Shown here: piece by piece, positions 34,936-47,390 of the stretch | Layout of the letters: every line of letters begins with the position of its first letter | How positions within the stretch are numbered: the first letter of the stretch is position 1 | Origin: Petunia secreta | Lineage: Eukaryota > Streptophyta > Magnoliopsida > Solanales > Solanaceae | Reading direction: 5' to 3' | Length of the DNA stretch: 64,000 nucleotides | NCBI GenBank assembly: GCA_029990175.1 | Contig: JARKIP010000033.1 | Span: 21,063,001-21,127,000, forward strand | Translations under genes and position numbers: made by a program | Notes under the pieces: model-generated | Seen by the model: only the letters and a program-made list of their open reading frames with translations | Told to the model about the DNA's origin: nothing | Database searches by the model: none

Positions 34936-36317
34936 GAACTATTCTTTTCAGTGGCTAGTTTTTGTATGACTTGGTTGATGTTCTATTTACTGCTAACTAA
35001 CAGTACTATCTTAATTTTCTTTTGTTGAATTGGTGCTAAGATGTAGCTAATTGGTTCTGGATGTCATATTATGACTTAGGTTGTGTAAGTTTTTGTGCTG
35101 AAAGTATGACATCCATATATTTACATGAAATTGACAGTTGGTTTTATGACATTACCTTATTGTTTTATTTGCTATCTTTGATTTAAGGACGAGCTCTTAA
35201 TTTTTTATCTTGGATCCAATATATATGAGTTTTGCAAAACAACACAAATTTGTGTAAACTAGTTCATTTCATCCAACATATAGCAAGCCTAAACAACACA
35301 AATTCATGTAAACTGTCCATGTTTTGATGCATTATCCCCTACTTCATTTCATCATCCAAGCAATAACAAAACCAACTAACAACTCAATAAACATCATAAT
35401 GAACATGTTCAATTTCAACACTTTCTCCTCAAATTTGTATACTTTCTCCTTCAACTTATCCCTTTCATCTTTAACCTCATCAACGACGTAGTTAAAGCTT
35501 TGATTTTGACAGTAGCAACGTCCAATTGAGACCTTAAATCATTAATTTGTAAGAGAAATCTATCTGGCATCAACTCATCTTACCACTCCCAATAACCACA
35601 CGAAAGAATTGAACCTGAAAAATGTAATCCAAAGTTTCAAAACAAAAACATAAATAAAGCCTTAGTACACTTTTCCACTAATTTAATACTTACCTTAGGA
35701 TTTAGAGTATTTGTAAATATTCTGCCCGGGTTAGAAGTTGTCCATGAAGTGAATTTGTTGGTATTTTTGCCACAATGACACTTCCTCATTGAAGAACAAC
35801 TATTTTAAGAGATTTCACTCATTTTTAGATCCAAGCTAAGAAGAATTTGGGAGTTTTTAGACCAAAAGAGCCGAGTAGGTATGTGTGTGTTATCTATAAA
35901 AGGGTGGGTACGTTAAAGGGGGTGATTGAAGTTCGTTGGGTATGTTTAAGGGGATCAATTGGAGTGGTTAACTGGGTTAAAATGGGTGGCGAGTTGGGTT
36001 TTTTAGTTGGGGTTAGGTTTTGACTTGTAGAAGGGTTATGTGTGCATTCCATTAGCCAGAGGGGTATTTTTGATCCAAAGTACAACGGTAGGGTCCTTTT
36101 TATTCGGATACTCAAACGGGAACTGCTGTTATTCAGTAAAAAATAATAGAGGGATAAATCTAGCCCTTTTTCGCGAAAAAGAATGATGTATCATCACTTT
36201 ATGTAAAGTACTAATAATAATTTAGTATAATTACTCAAATAACCTTCAATTGAAACATGACACTTGTTCAAATTAAAGATCTAAATTCATATTATGCCTC
36301 TCACACTCTTCCAATGA
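34936..36317. other. Noncoding stretch between transposon relics
   Basis: No gene is seen. The part to about 35330 is probably the 3' end of the second MULE. 'gggataaatctagccctttttcgcgaaaaag' type sequence near 36152-36180 resembles a transposon subterminal end, but no partner was found. Confidence 0.5.
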
Positions 36318-36325
36318 GTGGGCAC
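36318..36325. repeat. hAT target site duplication, left copy
   Basis: GTGGGCAC directly precedes TAAGGCTGTCCA and recurs at 41061-41068. Eight bp is the hAT superfamily length. Confidence 0.9.
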
Positions 36326-36699
36326 TAAGGCTGTCCACCGGCTCCGTCAGGTCCGGTTCCGGCGCTCCTTGCCCGGTCCGGTCCGGTCTAACCGTGCAAA
36401 TGCACCAATGTCGAGTCGGAACCTGTACCAGCAAGGGGGAACTGGTTCGCTGCCGGTTCGATCCGGTCCGGTACCGGTTCGGTTTCGTATATATATATTT
36501 TTTTTACTTAATTTTTTTATTCTTTGAAATAGATTAAAAAAATTATTGTAGACAAAATAAACAACACAAACACATTTATTCAACAATACAAAAATATATC
36601 AAGTTAGAAATACATAATTAAAGACTTAAAGTGACATACTAGAAAATAAAAACTAGAAAATAGACTAGAAACTATAAAAATATATAAATCTTCAACGAC

Positions 36700-36969
36700 T
36701 CAATTGTCGCGTTTGTGCAGATATATTCCACCACCACGAGCTGCCCATTCAGGGTTATGTTGGATTTGCAAGTGAGTCCTAAACTTCCCTGTCCCTCCAT
36801 GATTTGATCCAGATTGATAATTCCAAGTTCTCTTACAAAGAGTACACTGAGCTTTGCCAGTATCATTATTTTTCGTGATAAATTCCCAAACTTCGGATCT
36901 TCCAGTTCTTGGGTTGGAGGGACCTTCAGCAGTAGCACCTTGAGTTTGAGTAGGAGTATTTGCAGCCAT
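36700..36969 (-). CDS. Short BED zinc-finger protein fragment in the hAT left end
   Basis: The frame is 89 residues starting MAANTPTQTQ. It has a BED-type zinc finger: SEVWEFITKN…CTLCKRTWNYQ…GGTGKFRTHLQIQH, with the two Cys and the downstream His pair. This is the DNA-binding N-terminus of a hAT transposase without the catalytic part. Upstream of it, 36970-37220 matches the 5' region upstream of the main transposase (40690-40960), including 'aaatagcctttg' and 'gttgccaa(c/t)ggctattttt'. It could act as a free DNA-binding peptide if expressed, but decay is equally likely. It is probably not a host gene. Confidence 0.6.
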   Translation of the reverse strand: MAANTPTQTQGATAEGPSNPRTGRSEVWEFITKNNDTGKAQCTLCKRTWNYQSGSNHGGTGKFRTHLQIQHNPEWAARGGGIYLHKRDN

Positions 36970-37249
36970 TTTGATAGAAAATTTAGAAAATAGCCTTTGA
37001 TAGAAAATTTTAGAGAGAAACGAATAGAAAACATTGAATTGTGATTAATTTGATGAAATATGGGAATATAAAAATAGGTGGGGGAGGGGGGCTGTTGGGG
37101 CGTTTATGGGGGTGAGGGAGGAAAATATAGCGTTGCCAACGGCTATTTTTCAGAAGAGGTTGCTGAAAATTTTTGTTGGGCCGGTCCTGTCCGGCCCGGT
37201 TTGGACGATTTTTATCTTTTTGTTTTTATTTGAAAGTAGTTTTTGAATT

Positions 37250-37760
37250 TTAAATTATGATTAAATAAAAAATAATAAATACTTATAAATTGATAGCAAG
37301 GCCTATAACTTGTTATTTTTTATGTAGTTATACTACTAGTATTAAGTACTTAGTATTTAAGTATTGAACTGCAAAAGTATTATTGAGAATATATAAAGAA
37401 TGATAACTTAATAGCAAGGCATAACACTTGTTATTTTTTTAAAATAAATATTAAGTATTAAATTAGTAGTATTTAGTATTTAGTATTTAGTATTTAGTAT
37501 TTCGTATTTAATATTTAAGTATTGAATTGCAAAAAGATATACAAAGGATTATTGCGAATATATAAAGAATGATAACTTAATAACAAGACATAACACTTGT
37601 TATTTTTTTCAAAATAAATAGTAAGTATTAAGTTAGTATTTAGTATTTACTAGTTAGTATTTTAGTATTGAATTTCAAAAAGGTATAACAAAGGATAATT
37701 GAGAATATAACAAAGAATGATAACTTAATAGCAAGGCGTAACGCATTTTATTGAATAAGT
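37250..37760. repeat. AT-rich tandem repeats inside the hAT element
   Basis: Three to four diverged units contain 'gaatgataacttaatagcaaggcataacacttgttatttttt' type sequence, plus a microsatellite-like 'agtatttagtattt' run near 37465-37515. Anchors lie at about 37294, 37402, 37567 and 37715. They separate the transposase C-terminus from the extra BED frame. Confidence 0.75.
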
Positions 37761-37825
37761 TTTTATTTTTTTTGCAAAGTACACAGATATTAAATTGCAA
37801 AACTACCTATTAATAAAAAAAAACT

Positions 37826-40312
37826 TCTCATTTTCTGAATAATTTCTTCTTGCACCTCAGGAGGAACCGGTGGAAAAGATTCATCTTCTTCATAATGATT
37901 TTCATTTTCCACACTTCCACCACCTGATAAGATTTCGGTTGAATATGCTGCATCTGCTTCTTCATTTTCTTCAGCAAATCAAAAATTTCTTCGCTCCGAT
38001 CTAATCCGATCTCTTAATAATACGTCGTCTCCATTGCTTCTTCCTTCAATGAATGTCTATGATCTCCAATTTGTAATCTTCATTGGCTAAATGCGCTTTC
38101 TGAAGCAGCTGATGATGCTTGAATTGTTAGAATATCCCGCGCATTTTTTGCTAAAACTGGAAACTGTGCTTGTTGATTCTTCCAAAATTGCAGTAGTTGA
38201 TCGCTTCCAAAATACTCAATTTCCTTGCAACCATGAAGTAAATAAACATCAAGCTCGTTGAACCCCCCCCGCTACTCGATTGCCTGCTAGAAAGTCTTTG
38301 ATTAAGGCTGGAAAAACTTCCCAATCCAACTGCAGCTCTTTTACTCGCATGCGTTGAACTTGATCCAGCTCCACTTGGAATACTTGGAAGTTGGAACAAC
38401 ATTATCAGCTGCACTCCTATACCTTTCATAAATCCGTTGGCAATCTACAATTACCTGCGTACAAGCTGTTTCTACTCTCGGTGTTTCTTCATCAGTAATT
38501 TCCAAACTCCGATAAATTTCTCTAATAAGCATTTCGGTATTAAACCGTTTAAACGGGGATGTAATACAGAAGCAATGCAATAAAGTGGTGGAATAGGAAA
38601 AAAATATTTTTAAAATTTTTCAATCATTGCTTCTAAGGCTTCTTTATAACCAGGCATTAATTTATATTCGTTAAGTAATTCTGCTATTCCAGCTATAAAA
38701 TACAACATGGTAATAACTGTAGGATAATATTGACCGGAAAATTCTTTAGTAGCATAAAAAAACTTTTCTAAAAATATAAGAAGACTCTCAACAAGTTTCC
38801 AATCAGATTCATCTAGGTGATACTCTACAGCCACTTTGCCATTAAAATAACTAGTTATAGCTGCTCGTAAAAGCAACAGATAATTGCGAAAGTCCCTCCA
38901 AACCTTCTTTCATACACTCTACCTGAAAGTCCCTCCATCTATCCGGTTTTTTTAGATTTAAAAATATAACTAATTGCGAGTCTAACCTTCACAATAATAG
39001 GATCAAATAACTGAAGGCCATCTTTTACAACTAAATTATATATATGACATACACATCTAACATGAAACAATTCTTCAAAAGGGGGATGCAATACGGGTCT
39101 TAACTTACCAATAGCATAATCATTGTTTGCAGCATTATCAAGAGTTATACTTAAAATTTTGTCACTAATAAAATACGCCTTACAAATATCAGTTATTTCT
39201 CTCTTAATAAATGTTCCCGTGCGTGGTTCATCGACAATGCTATATGCTACTCCCTCCGTCCCAATTTATGTGGCACCATTTGACCGGGCACGGAGTTTAA
39301 GAAAATAGAGGTTGACCTTGTTAAGTATCAATTTTATCCTTGAAAAAGTAAGAGAGAGAAGATTTGAGTAATAAAAAAGTTGTTTATAGGTTTAAAAGTA
39401 TGTAGGGCCCAACAAGGGTAAAATAGAGATGACACATTAAATAGTTATCAAATAAGGAAAGGTGCCACTTATTTTGGGACAAAAAAAAAAGGAAATGGTG
39501 CCACATAAATTGGGACGGAGGGAGTAAATTTTTTTTTTTTTTTTTTTGCATTACCCAGTTAGGATCTATCCAATAACAAGTAAGTGTTAAATAGTCATAC
39601 CCATTAACACCATGACCCAAATCAGTAGTAAGACAAACTCTACAATCAGAGTGATAAAATATATATCGTAAATATTGTCTATATTCATTTTTAAATTTTA
39701 TAATATCACTTCTAACCGTAGTTTTTGGAAAATCTTAAAAAGATGGATTATATACGGTTTGAATATAACAAACAAAACCTTGACAAGAAGCAAATGTAAA
39801 AGGTAAGCACTCTACCGCAATCATTTTTGCCATTTTTTCTCTATCTTTCTTCTTATCATAATGCATAAGCCCCCCGTCACTGGGTTAATTTCCTGTTGAA
39901 CTCCATTACCTTGAGATGGAGCCATTCTATTCCCTGATCGAGTGCCACCCAACCTCTTTTCCCATTCATCCTTATGATGGTTTTCTAAGTGTGTTCTCAA
40001 CTTCCCTGTCCCACCATGATGCTTGCTGGTTTTAAAATCCCAAAATTTTTTACAAAGATTACATTTAGTGCTCTGAGTTGGAACATTTTTAGTCATAAAT
40101 TTCCACACATCCGATCTTTTCGGTCGTACAGCTGGTTCTCTACTAGGAAGTATAGGTGGTAATTCAGATTCAGTTTCTTCAGGTTCACCATGAAATTGAC
40201 TAGTAGGTGTTTCATCATCTAAATTAACCCCTTTGGTATTTTTTTGATAGCGTGCATGTAACATATTATTATCTAGTGGTTTATCAAAATCTACATCATG
40301 ATAAAATTGCAT
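37826..40312 (-). pseudogene. hAT transposase, inactivated
   Basis: Reading leftward, the N-terminal frame 40312-39821 (163 codons) holds a BED finger (SDVWKFMTKN…CNLCKKFWDF…GGTGKLRTHLENHH). The following frame, around 39820-39590, contains FTFASCQGF, a stop, and TTDLGHGVNGYDYLTLTCYW. A Stowaway MITE then breaks it at 39524-39250. After it come DEPRTGTFIKREITDICKAY and ITLDNAANNDYAIGKLRPVL, the RNase H-fold core with Asp. LRAAITSYFNGKVA at 38876 follows, and a C-terminal dimerisation region with SAASESAFS near 38120-38090. An acidic tail ends near 37826. Several stops and shifts make it nonfunctional. Order and motifs are diagnostic of the hAT family. Confidence 0.88.
39250..39524. mobile_element. 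Stowaway-like MITE, 275 bp
   Basis: Termini CTCCCTCCGTCCCAATTTAT and its complement form long inverted repeats (about 28 bp) flanked by TA on each side (39248-39249, 39525-39526). There is no coding capacity. TA duplication and the CTCCCTCCGT end identify the Tc1/mariner-derived Stowaway group. It splits the hAT transposase frame. Confidence 0.92.
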
Positions 40313-41060
40313 GTCATCTTCCTGAGTAAATCATCTAGATGAGAAGGAGCGCTAGAACTACCAATTGGTCTTTTACCTAAAGCACGACTACGTCTATCAT
40401 CCCCCCTCGGTTAGTAGCACGTGGTCTACGACCGCTACCCGTATGCCCAGTAATTGCTCTCCACACTCCAGACATTATTATAAGTAAAGCAAACAAATAA
40501 ATTACTAAAATATGCTAAAAATAATATTGCACAAAAATTAAAATAGATAATAAGAAGTAAGAACGAGTTTACTTGATGTTGCGAACTTAGAAGTAAAAGC
40601 TGAAACTTGACAGGGACCGCACAGTACAATTTTTCACTTCACTCCAAATATTTTTTGTAATGCAATTTAGAACTTAAACCCTTTTGGGAGAGTAATTTTG
40701 AATTATTTAGCAAATAGCCTTTGTAGAAATAAGAGAGATTGAGAGAGATTTAGAGAGAATATTAGAGAAATTATGAATAAATTGATGAAAAGTTGTGGTA
40801 TTTATAGAAAAAATAGGTTGAGGCGCCTAGGGGATGGGGGGAGCAAAAAAGAGCAGTTTTTGGCCGTTGGCCAATGGCTGTGGGTGAAAAGAGCCGTTGC
40901 CAATGGCTATTTTTGCACCAGCCCAACAGCTTTTTTTTTTTCCAGTCCAAATTGGTCCGGTTTGGCCGGTTCAGAATTGGGCTGACGGGTCGAAGCACGG
41001 ATCGTTTCAATTTTTTTAATTGGTCTGGTCCGGTGCAAACCAGACTGCTGGACAGCCTTA

Positions 41061-41068
41061 GTGGGCAC
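41061..41068. repeat. hAT target site duplication, right copy
   Basis: GTGGGCAC follows the terminus ACAGCCTTA and matches 36318-36325. Confidence 0.9.
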
Positions 41069-44000
41069 ACTCTCTGTGCCACCTCATCACCTAAAGGGTC
41101 TTGTTCCTCTTTGAAATAGATTAGGGGGTAATAGAACCCCTGCAAAGATGAAGTGTGTAACTAAAAATTCAGCCCTAGTTCAAGGGGGGTATTTATGAAG
41201 TTGGGGCATAGAAAGAGCTTATTTAATCGAGAAATAGGGCAAGACCCGAAATTGGTTGTTTCTGCCAAAAAACTTTACTGGATAAAAGTGGGAGGGGCAC
41301 TATTTGTTCCAAGAGAGGGAAAGTGGTGGGGTTTAAAAAAAATGGGGATGACAAAACTGACTGCTGGACTAAATTTTTACACTTAATATTAGCCCATTTA
41401 TTTTATTTGAATTTATATATCTTGCATATAGTCAAATTATTTTACATATTTAAATTCAATAAAATTCAATTGTTTACACTTATTCATTTAGACAATAATT
41501 ATAACGGAACCAGTTCTGAGTACCAACTTAAACTATTTAATTTGTAATGAATTATTCTACTTGAGAAAACATATGATAACATAGTCGAGACCAAAAACAA
41601 GCTACAAATCTGATTAGAGTTACCTATATGAAAATGTCAAATGGCGCAGCACAGGTTCTACTGATCTTTGGATTCCTACTTCAACCTATAAAAAAACGAC
41701 ATCTTTTTTTGTGCATTTTCAAGAAAGTTTAGCCTTTTTTGTAGTTTGTCTCTTGGAAGGAAGAAGAAAACTATAATTCTTACCGTTGACCTTCAAACTC
41801 CTATAAAGTACTAATTCTATACTTATTTTTTCAAGATTAGTACTATAAAGTTTCAATTAAAGTAGTAATTATTTAAATGACCTAATCTAAGTAGAGTTTC
41901 TCAATTATCAAGCCTACTGGGAGAAAAGGTATTCCTTGAAAAGATAAACTTTTCGATGAAAAGGGGCATGATATATTAATCTTATACTATAGTGAAGTTT
42001 TATTTTAACAAGGGTAGAGGAATTCAAACTCGCGGGTAGTGGTTTGTATGGTAACAGTTTTACCAGTGGTCTTCCTTGAGTGAAACTTTGTCTGGCATTG
42101 TTTGCATGCTAAACACTGTAAAATGTTAGAGGTTAAAATTAGATGTAAAGGAATTATTATATTATTATTGTATTTTAGTATATATTGTAATAGGTAACTT
42201 ATATTTAAAAAATTTCTACAGTAAAGTTTATACTATTGGTTGGCTATATCAACAAGTTACTCTATATAATATGATGACATGAAAAATTAGGTAATAACAT
42301 ACTATAGCCGGTTTTGTTATATTGATGGGATTAACGGATACTTAAATACTTAATATTAAGGTTGTTAATCCAATTTTTTACCAATCATTTCTTGTAGTAG
42401 TTTTTTTAGATAGTATGATCATGAATACTTTTTACATTATCGGGCATAAAAATTGAACTCGAAAAAAATCGAAAAGTTGTTATTTCCCCTGAAATTTCTG
42501 TCGTAAACTTGATACATGAAAAAAGGACCATGCAGTTTCCGAGGATTATTACCTAACATTCTGCCTTAGTTCAAACCCAAGGTGGTAAGTGGTCACCATC
42601 ATTTTCTTACTCAAGTAAGTAAAAACTAGTCAAGATCACCAGTATTTTATCCTTTTATCTATTCCTTATTTTGACAACCGCTTGGACCACCTTTTGGTAG
42701 ATTTTCTAATTTTAATCTTCCTTGTTTGGAGTCAGTGGTGAGTCAATTGATATTGTAATAATCATAAATCACATTCCTATATTTCATTGGATTACAACAA
42801 GGACTGTAGGAAAAGTTTATTAAGTGTCATGAATTACTAGTAAAAAGAGTGATATTCTCACACATTTGCTTTTGCTTCTACATATACAGCTTCTTGCTAG
42901 AATATATTTAAACCTTGCATTTTAATTTCTGTAACAAATAGATATCAGTTGTCACATTGGTGGAGCGGTAAATACTTACATGAACCAAATCATATAATCA
43001 ATTTATCATAGTCAAGTAATTTAATGAGGTGAGAATATACATTAATTAGTCATGATTAAATAAAAAAATGTATCTACAAACGCATATTATATGTTTATTA
43101 GTTTGGTGTATATACTCGTATAGATAAGTTTTACTCTGGTGGAGCAAGTACTATCCGGCAAATTAAAGGTGGCAGTAGTGAGGTTAGACCAGAAATGTTA
43201 ACTTATTTTAAGTTTATGTAAACATACATTTTTCATAATATTGTTATATTACAGAAACCCCTTCAATATCAGAGAATCATTGCAATAATTGAAGATGCTC
43301 GTCTTTACTTATGAACATAATTTTCTTTTACTATTAGTTTAGTATTCGTTAATGTGCTTCAGGACTCAATTCTCCAAGAAATATTCGTAAGGTACTCCTA
43401 ACTCTCACTTTAAGAGGCAATTAAACAGAGAACAAATTAAGGAAACAAGGTGCCTCTGCTAACAAAATAATACTTCCTCCACTCCAATTTCAGTGAATTA
43501 TTTCTTTTAAAATTTGTTTCACAAACAACGATTTCTTTCTAGTTGGAAAGTAAAGCATGACTAAAATCCCTTGATAACAAACTTTTATGATCGAACAGAT
43601 ATTCGGACATATTTGGGGTGTAAGTTTCAAAAGGTTCTGTAGTCATAAATTTTATGGCATTTTCAAGATTATTCGCATAAAAAATCTCCTTTCTCTTTCT
43701 TGAAAGTCGTCATGTCCAATTAAACAGAATCACCTAAATGAAATTGATGGATTACTATACTTGTAACATGAACTCTTAATACTTTTAGAGGTGATTACTG
43801 AGAGAGAACAAAATATGAAACAAGAAAAAAGAAAAAGCTGCTTCTGGCAAGTTGCGAGCAGCTAAAAGACTAATCAAAGTATCAAAAAGTTTTCTGCAAA
43901 ACCCACCAACGTTGACTACTTCATCGATCACATTGACAACTAGTCAACACTTGTTCATGGTTTTTTGTGCCCCTACTTTTTTTCTAAATTAAAAGGCTAC

Positions 44001-45277
44001 AATTATGTCCTAGCATAAGAGAGAGAACTATTTCTAAGAAAGAATAATATACATAAAAGAAAGATTTGAGAGTCTTACCAGTCTTGAAGATAAATTAAAG
44101 TAACCAGTACCGCAGTACGTATAGTAAAAAGAAACATGCATGGCTTCTTCTTTTTGTCACCAACCCCCAACATGAAGGTCCCACGTTAATTTGTTATACC
44201 CCACAATCTTGAATTTGCCCAACATTTACCCATTATCTTATTCTTACGCAAGGGAAATTAGGCTTAATAGAATGAGTAGTTGAGATTTATTCTGCTTTTC
44301 TCTAATATAATAGAGAACATAAACTATCTTAAGTACTCCAATAATTAAACTAGTTGGTCACTAGAGGAAATTAGGTAGTTCAATCTATAATAGAGCATGA
44401 ACATTCTTAAAAGGTAATCATGTTTGTTTGCATAATTAGCAAAATACTTGTTATGTTACGGTTTGATTTATAACTTGTTATACTCATCTATTTTTCCACT
44501 CAATTTTTGTCTATATAGGGGTGGGACTATAATATTGGTGGTCTAAAACTAAACTCTAATAAATTTCTGATATAATTGATTTCATCCTACTAGTAATTCT
44601 TTTTCATGTGACAGTAAAGTCAATCATTTAATCTTTGTAAAGAAATGCTTAATCCTTACATAAGATTGTATCAACCTAATTTTATAAAACTTCTTTTAAC
44701 TTAGATAAATGCACATTAGGAACAACTAATTCTATAAGCAACATAGTATTTGATAAAAAACATTTATAATCTGGATCAGGTATCAATTACTATCATTTTA
44801 ATTTCTATTTGTACAATTTGTGTTTGAATTTGAATTTTGAAAGTAAATCTAATATCATCAATATCAGAATGACTATTACGTTAAAACATTTTTAGATTAA
44901 GGCAATATATTTCTCAAATTCTCATGTCTCCTTTTCAGTAAGAGTCGTTTTCCATCACCATCAATTACAAAGTGACATTCTTCTCTTGTCTTAATGATTT
45001 TTTAAAAAGCTTTTTTTAAGCCTCTTTAAACTTCAATATTTCTAAAAGGATAATTAGTTAAGTTATAAAACCGAATAATTGGTGAGGCCTCAAGATTTTG
45101 GAGCCTACTTTATTGGCATATGCTTTGAGCTGCCTCAATAAAATAAATACTTATACTAAATCCGTAACAACTGTCACAAAAAATTACTCCAAAGAAGAAC
45201 AACATTATAATGAACATTATAGTAGTAATATTTTGCATCTATTAACCAAAAAATTGGATTCTTTTTTGGGTTTTGTA
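41069..45277. other. Intergenic, mostly unique AT-rich DNA
   Basis: No credible gene is seen on either strand; the short ORFs at 41195-41547 and 45098-45322 lack features. A possible decayed Stowaway MITE is noted at 43471-43758. The stretch is otherwise anonymous sequence downstream of the IDD gene. Confidence 0.6.
43471..43758. mobile_element. Possible decayed Stowaway-like MITE
   Basis: 'tacttcctccactccaattt' at the left and 'aaattgatggattacta' at the right look like mutated CTCCCTCCGT-type inverted ends about 290 bp apart. The match is weak, and flanking TA is not clean. Confidence 0.35.
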
Positions 45278-45309
45278 GGGGGGCGGGGCCGCGGGGGTAG
45301 TGTAGGGGG
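45278..45309 (+). other. G-rich tract, potential G-quadruplex
   Basis: Four runs of four to six G with short spacers occur in 32 bases, in a region that is otherwise AT-rich. It lies about 150 bp past the IDD stop codon, likely in or near its 3' end. The G-rich strand is the template strand of that gene. Confidence 0.6.
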
Positions 45310-45459
45310 CATGTTTATCTAGAAGAGGAACTGTATTACTAATTAATGCAAAGTGAAAAAGAAATAATAGCGCATAGGCCAGCTCAAAGATAAGGTCACA
45401 TTTTACATTATTGTATTTTTTGTAATAATACAAAAAGATAAATGAAAAAGACACCAATG

Positions 45460-47390
45460 CTAGTGACCATTACTGTAATGGCTTAATCCCATAGCTGAAG
45501 TCATTGAAGCAAACTTAGCTAACTCTTGTGGTAAAAATGGTCGACCCCCTTCATTTCCCATGCCCAAAAAATCTCTCGTTAAACTATTATCCAAGTTGAA
45601 CGTAACACCTTGTGTATTACTTGATGAACTCATATTTGGACACCCCATGAGCCCATTATTATCATCAGGCATTGGCAATGACACTGTTGTGTTGTAATTA
45701 TCCTCACTTTGTTTAGCAAATACTTGGTGCATTCCACTGTTGTTTTGGTTCAAAGTGTTGAACATTGGTGTGTTGGATGAAGATGATGAAGAGTTCATTA
45801 CACCAAAAGTGTTGTTAAAGAAAGTTGGACTGCTTTTAGTTGACCCCATTTGAGCTGCTTTTTGAAGTAGTGCTGTAGCTGACATTGGTGTTGATGACTT
45901 TGTTTGGTGATTCTGGTTATCTGAATACATTGATGATAAGGTTTCTGTCATTGAAGTGGCTTGTGGTGAAGATAATGAGAGATTTGAAGGTGTTTGAGTA
46001 GTAGTAGTAGTAGTGGCTGCTACATTCTTGTCTAGTGTCCATGACATTTGGTTATTAAAGACATTATGAGATGGCATTTGAACCATATGATCTGGTAATC
46101 CAGTTGAACAACTAGAGGAAGCAAAGAGATTTGAATTTGACATGTGAAGAGGATTGAGTTGGGAATTATTATTAGCTTGATTTAACCATAATGATAATCT
46201 TGGCTTTTGTTGATGATGTAGAGAATTACCAGTTGTCATACCACCAAAATCTTGTGCAAAACATGTCCCAATTTGGGACATTCCATTAGGCAAATTGGGT
46301 TGTTGGTTGAAGTTCAAATTGTTTGTTCCAACTGAAGTAATTCTTGCACTCTCTTCAGCTAAAGCATCACAGAAAGCTCTATGTGTGATGAAACTATCTT
46401 TCCTGTACAAGAGAAAAGAGTAAAAATAAATAAATAGAAATGCCAACATTAAATTAAGGTATATAATGGACATGGTATCAAACAATTTAATAGCTGATAA
46501 TTTTTGGTCAAGAAGAGGCAATAAATAGAATCAGAACAAAGGCATTGAATTGAACTAAACTTCCATGTATGAATTAATTATGCGCATTTATTTCAGTTTG
46601 AAACAAATATTCCCAAACAAGAACATGTTACATGGTACCAATCTGCTGAAATTTAATACCTGGAAAAGAGGGTGCCACAGTCACATTTATACTCTCTAGT
46701 CCCACAAGTCTTAGCATGAGCTTTCCAATCAGATTGAACTGCATACTTCTTTGAACATTTCTCACACTTCCATTTTTTTTCTCCATGTTTTCTGCTGAAA
46801 TGCTTCTTTATACCAGTAAGGTCTCCAAGTGCACGTGAGGAGTCATGGTGAACACAAGTCTTCTCTGGACATATGTATACTTTTTTCTTCACTGGTTCTT
46901 GTTTATTCCTTTGCTTTAACTTCCATGGAAGATTGTGTCCTCTTCTGTGAAGTTGCAAGTTTTGGTCTCTCTGAAAACCTTTATTGCAAATTTCACATAT
47001 GAATCTGTTTGTAGCCATGAGTGTTTTGGGTGAAAGAGCAATAACTTCAGCATCTGGATCTGTCAAGATACAACAATAACGCTTTACTCGCAAATAAGTT
47101 GTAGTCGGCTATATAAAATCTTTCACTGACCATATTATCTCATTTAAATTCAATTCGATAATATTAATCACACAAATACAAAGAAAAAAGAACATGTAAC
47201 TAATAAACATGCAAAATGAATATATATGTAAAACTAGTTTACCTGGTGTACCTGGAAGATTTCGTCTTTTCTTGGAAGAAGGATTATTGGCTTTAGGGTT
47301 AGGGTTTGGTTCAAGTTCTTGAGAAGGATGAGGTAATACTACACCTTTGAGAGAAGAAGGAATTGAAAACACATCTCCACTAGACATCAT
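45460..47390 (-). CDS. IDD-family C2H2 zinc-finger transcription factor (JACKDAW/BIRD-like)
   Basis: There are three exons: 47390-47243, 47059-46660 and 46402-45460, with GT…AG introns. They join in frame to 1491 nt, 496 residues. Exon 1 has a Ser/Pro-rich start and a nuclear signal KKRR (about 40-43). Exon 2 has the INDETERMINATE domain: finger 1 C71/C74/H87/H91 (GFQRDQNLQLHRRGH), finger 2 from YICPEKTCVHH, finger 3 KWKCEKCSKKYAVQSDWKAH, and finger 4 begun by YKCDCGTLFS. Finger 4 is completed in exon 3 by RKDSFITHRAFC. The C-terminus keeps the family motifs MSATALLQKAAQMG and TRDFLG, followed by GRPFLPQELAKFA, which I recall from the JACKDAW-type subgroup. Such proteins bind DNA and partner GRAS proteins (SCARECROW/SHORT-ROOT, DELLA) in plant development. 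It is the only intact host gene here. Family is certain; the exact orthologue is not. Confidence 0.95.

Larger units (their letters stand above)
36326..41060 (-). mobile_element. hAT DNA transposon, 4735 bp
   Basis: Terminal inverted repeats TAAGGCTGTCCA (left) and TGGACAGCCTTA (right) are flanked by the 8-bp duplication GTGGGCAC. Both subterminal regions are rich in 'ccggtccggttcc' words. The transposase reads leftward (40312 to about 37826) and is dead. A Stowaway MITE sits inside it. Unusually, the left end carries a second BED-finger frame with its own 5' flank, homologous to the true 5' end. Confidence 0.9.

Noticed and set aside
36700..36969. Stand-alone host BED zinc-finger gene
   Set aside because: It lies inside the hAT TIRs and its 5' flank is homologous to that of the hAT transposase, so it belongs to the element.
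45460..46521. 353-residue ORF starting MPLLDQKLSA as a separate protein
   Set aside because: Its first 39 codons are intron sequence. A splice acceptor at 46403 joins it in frame to the IDD zinc-finger exon.
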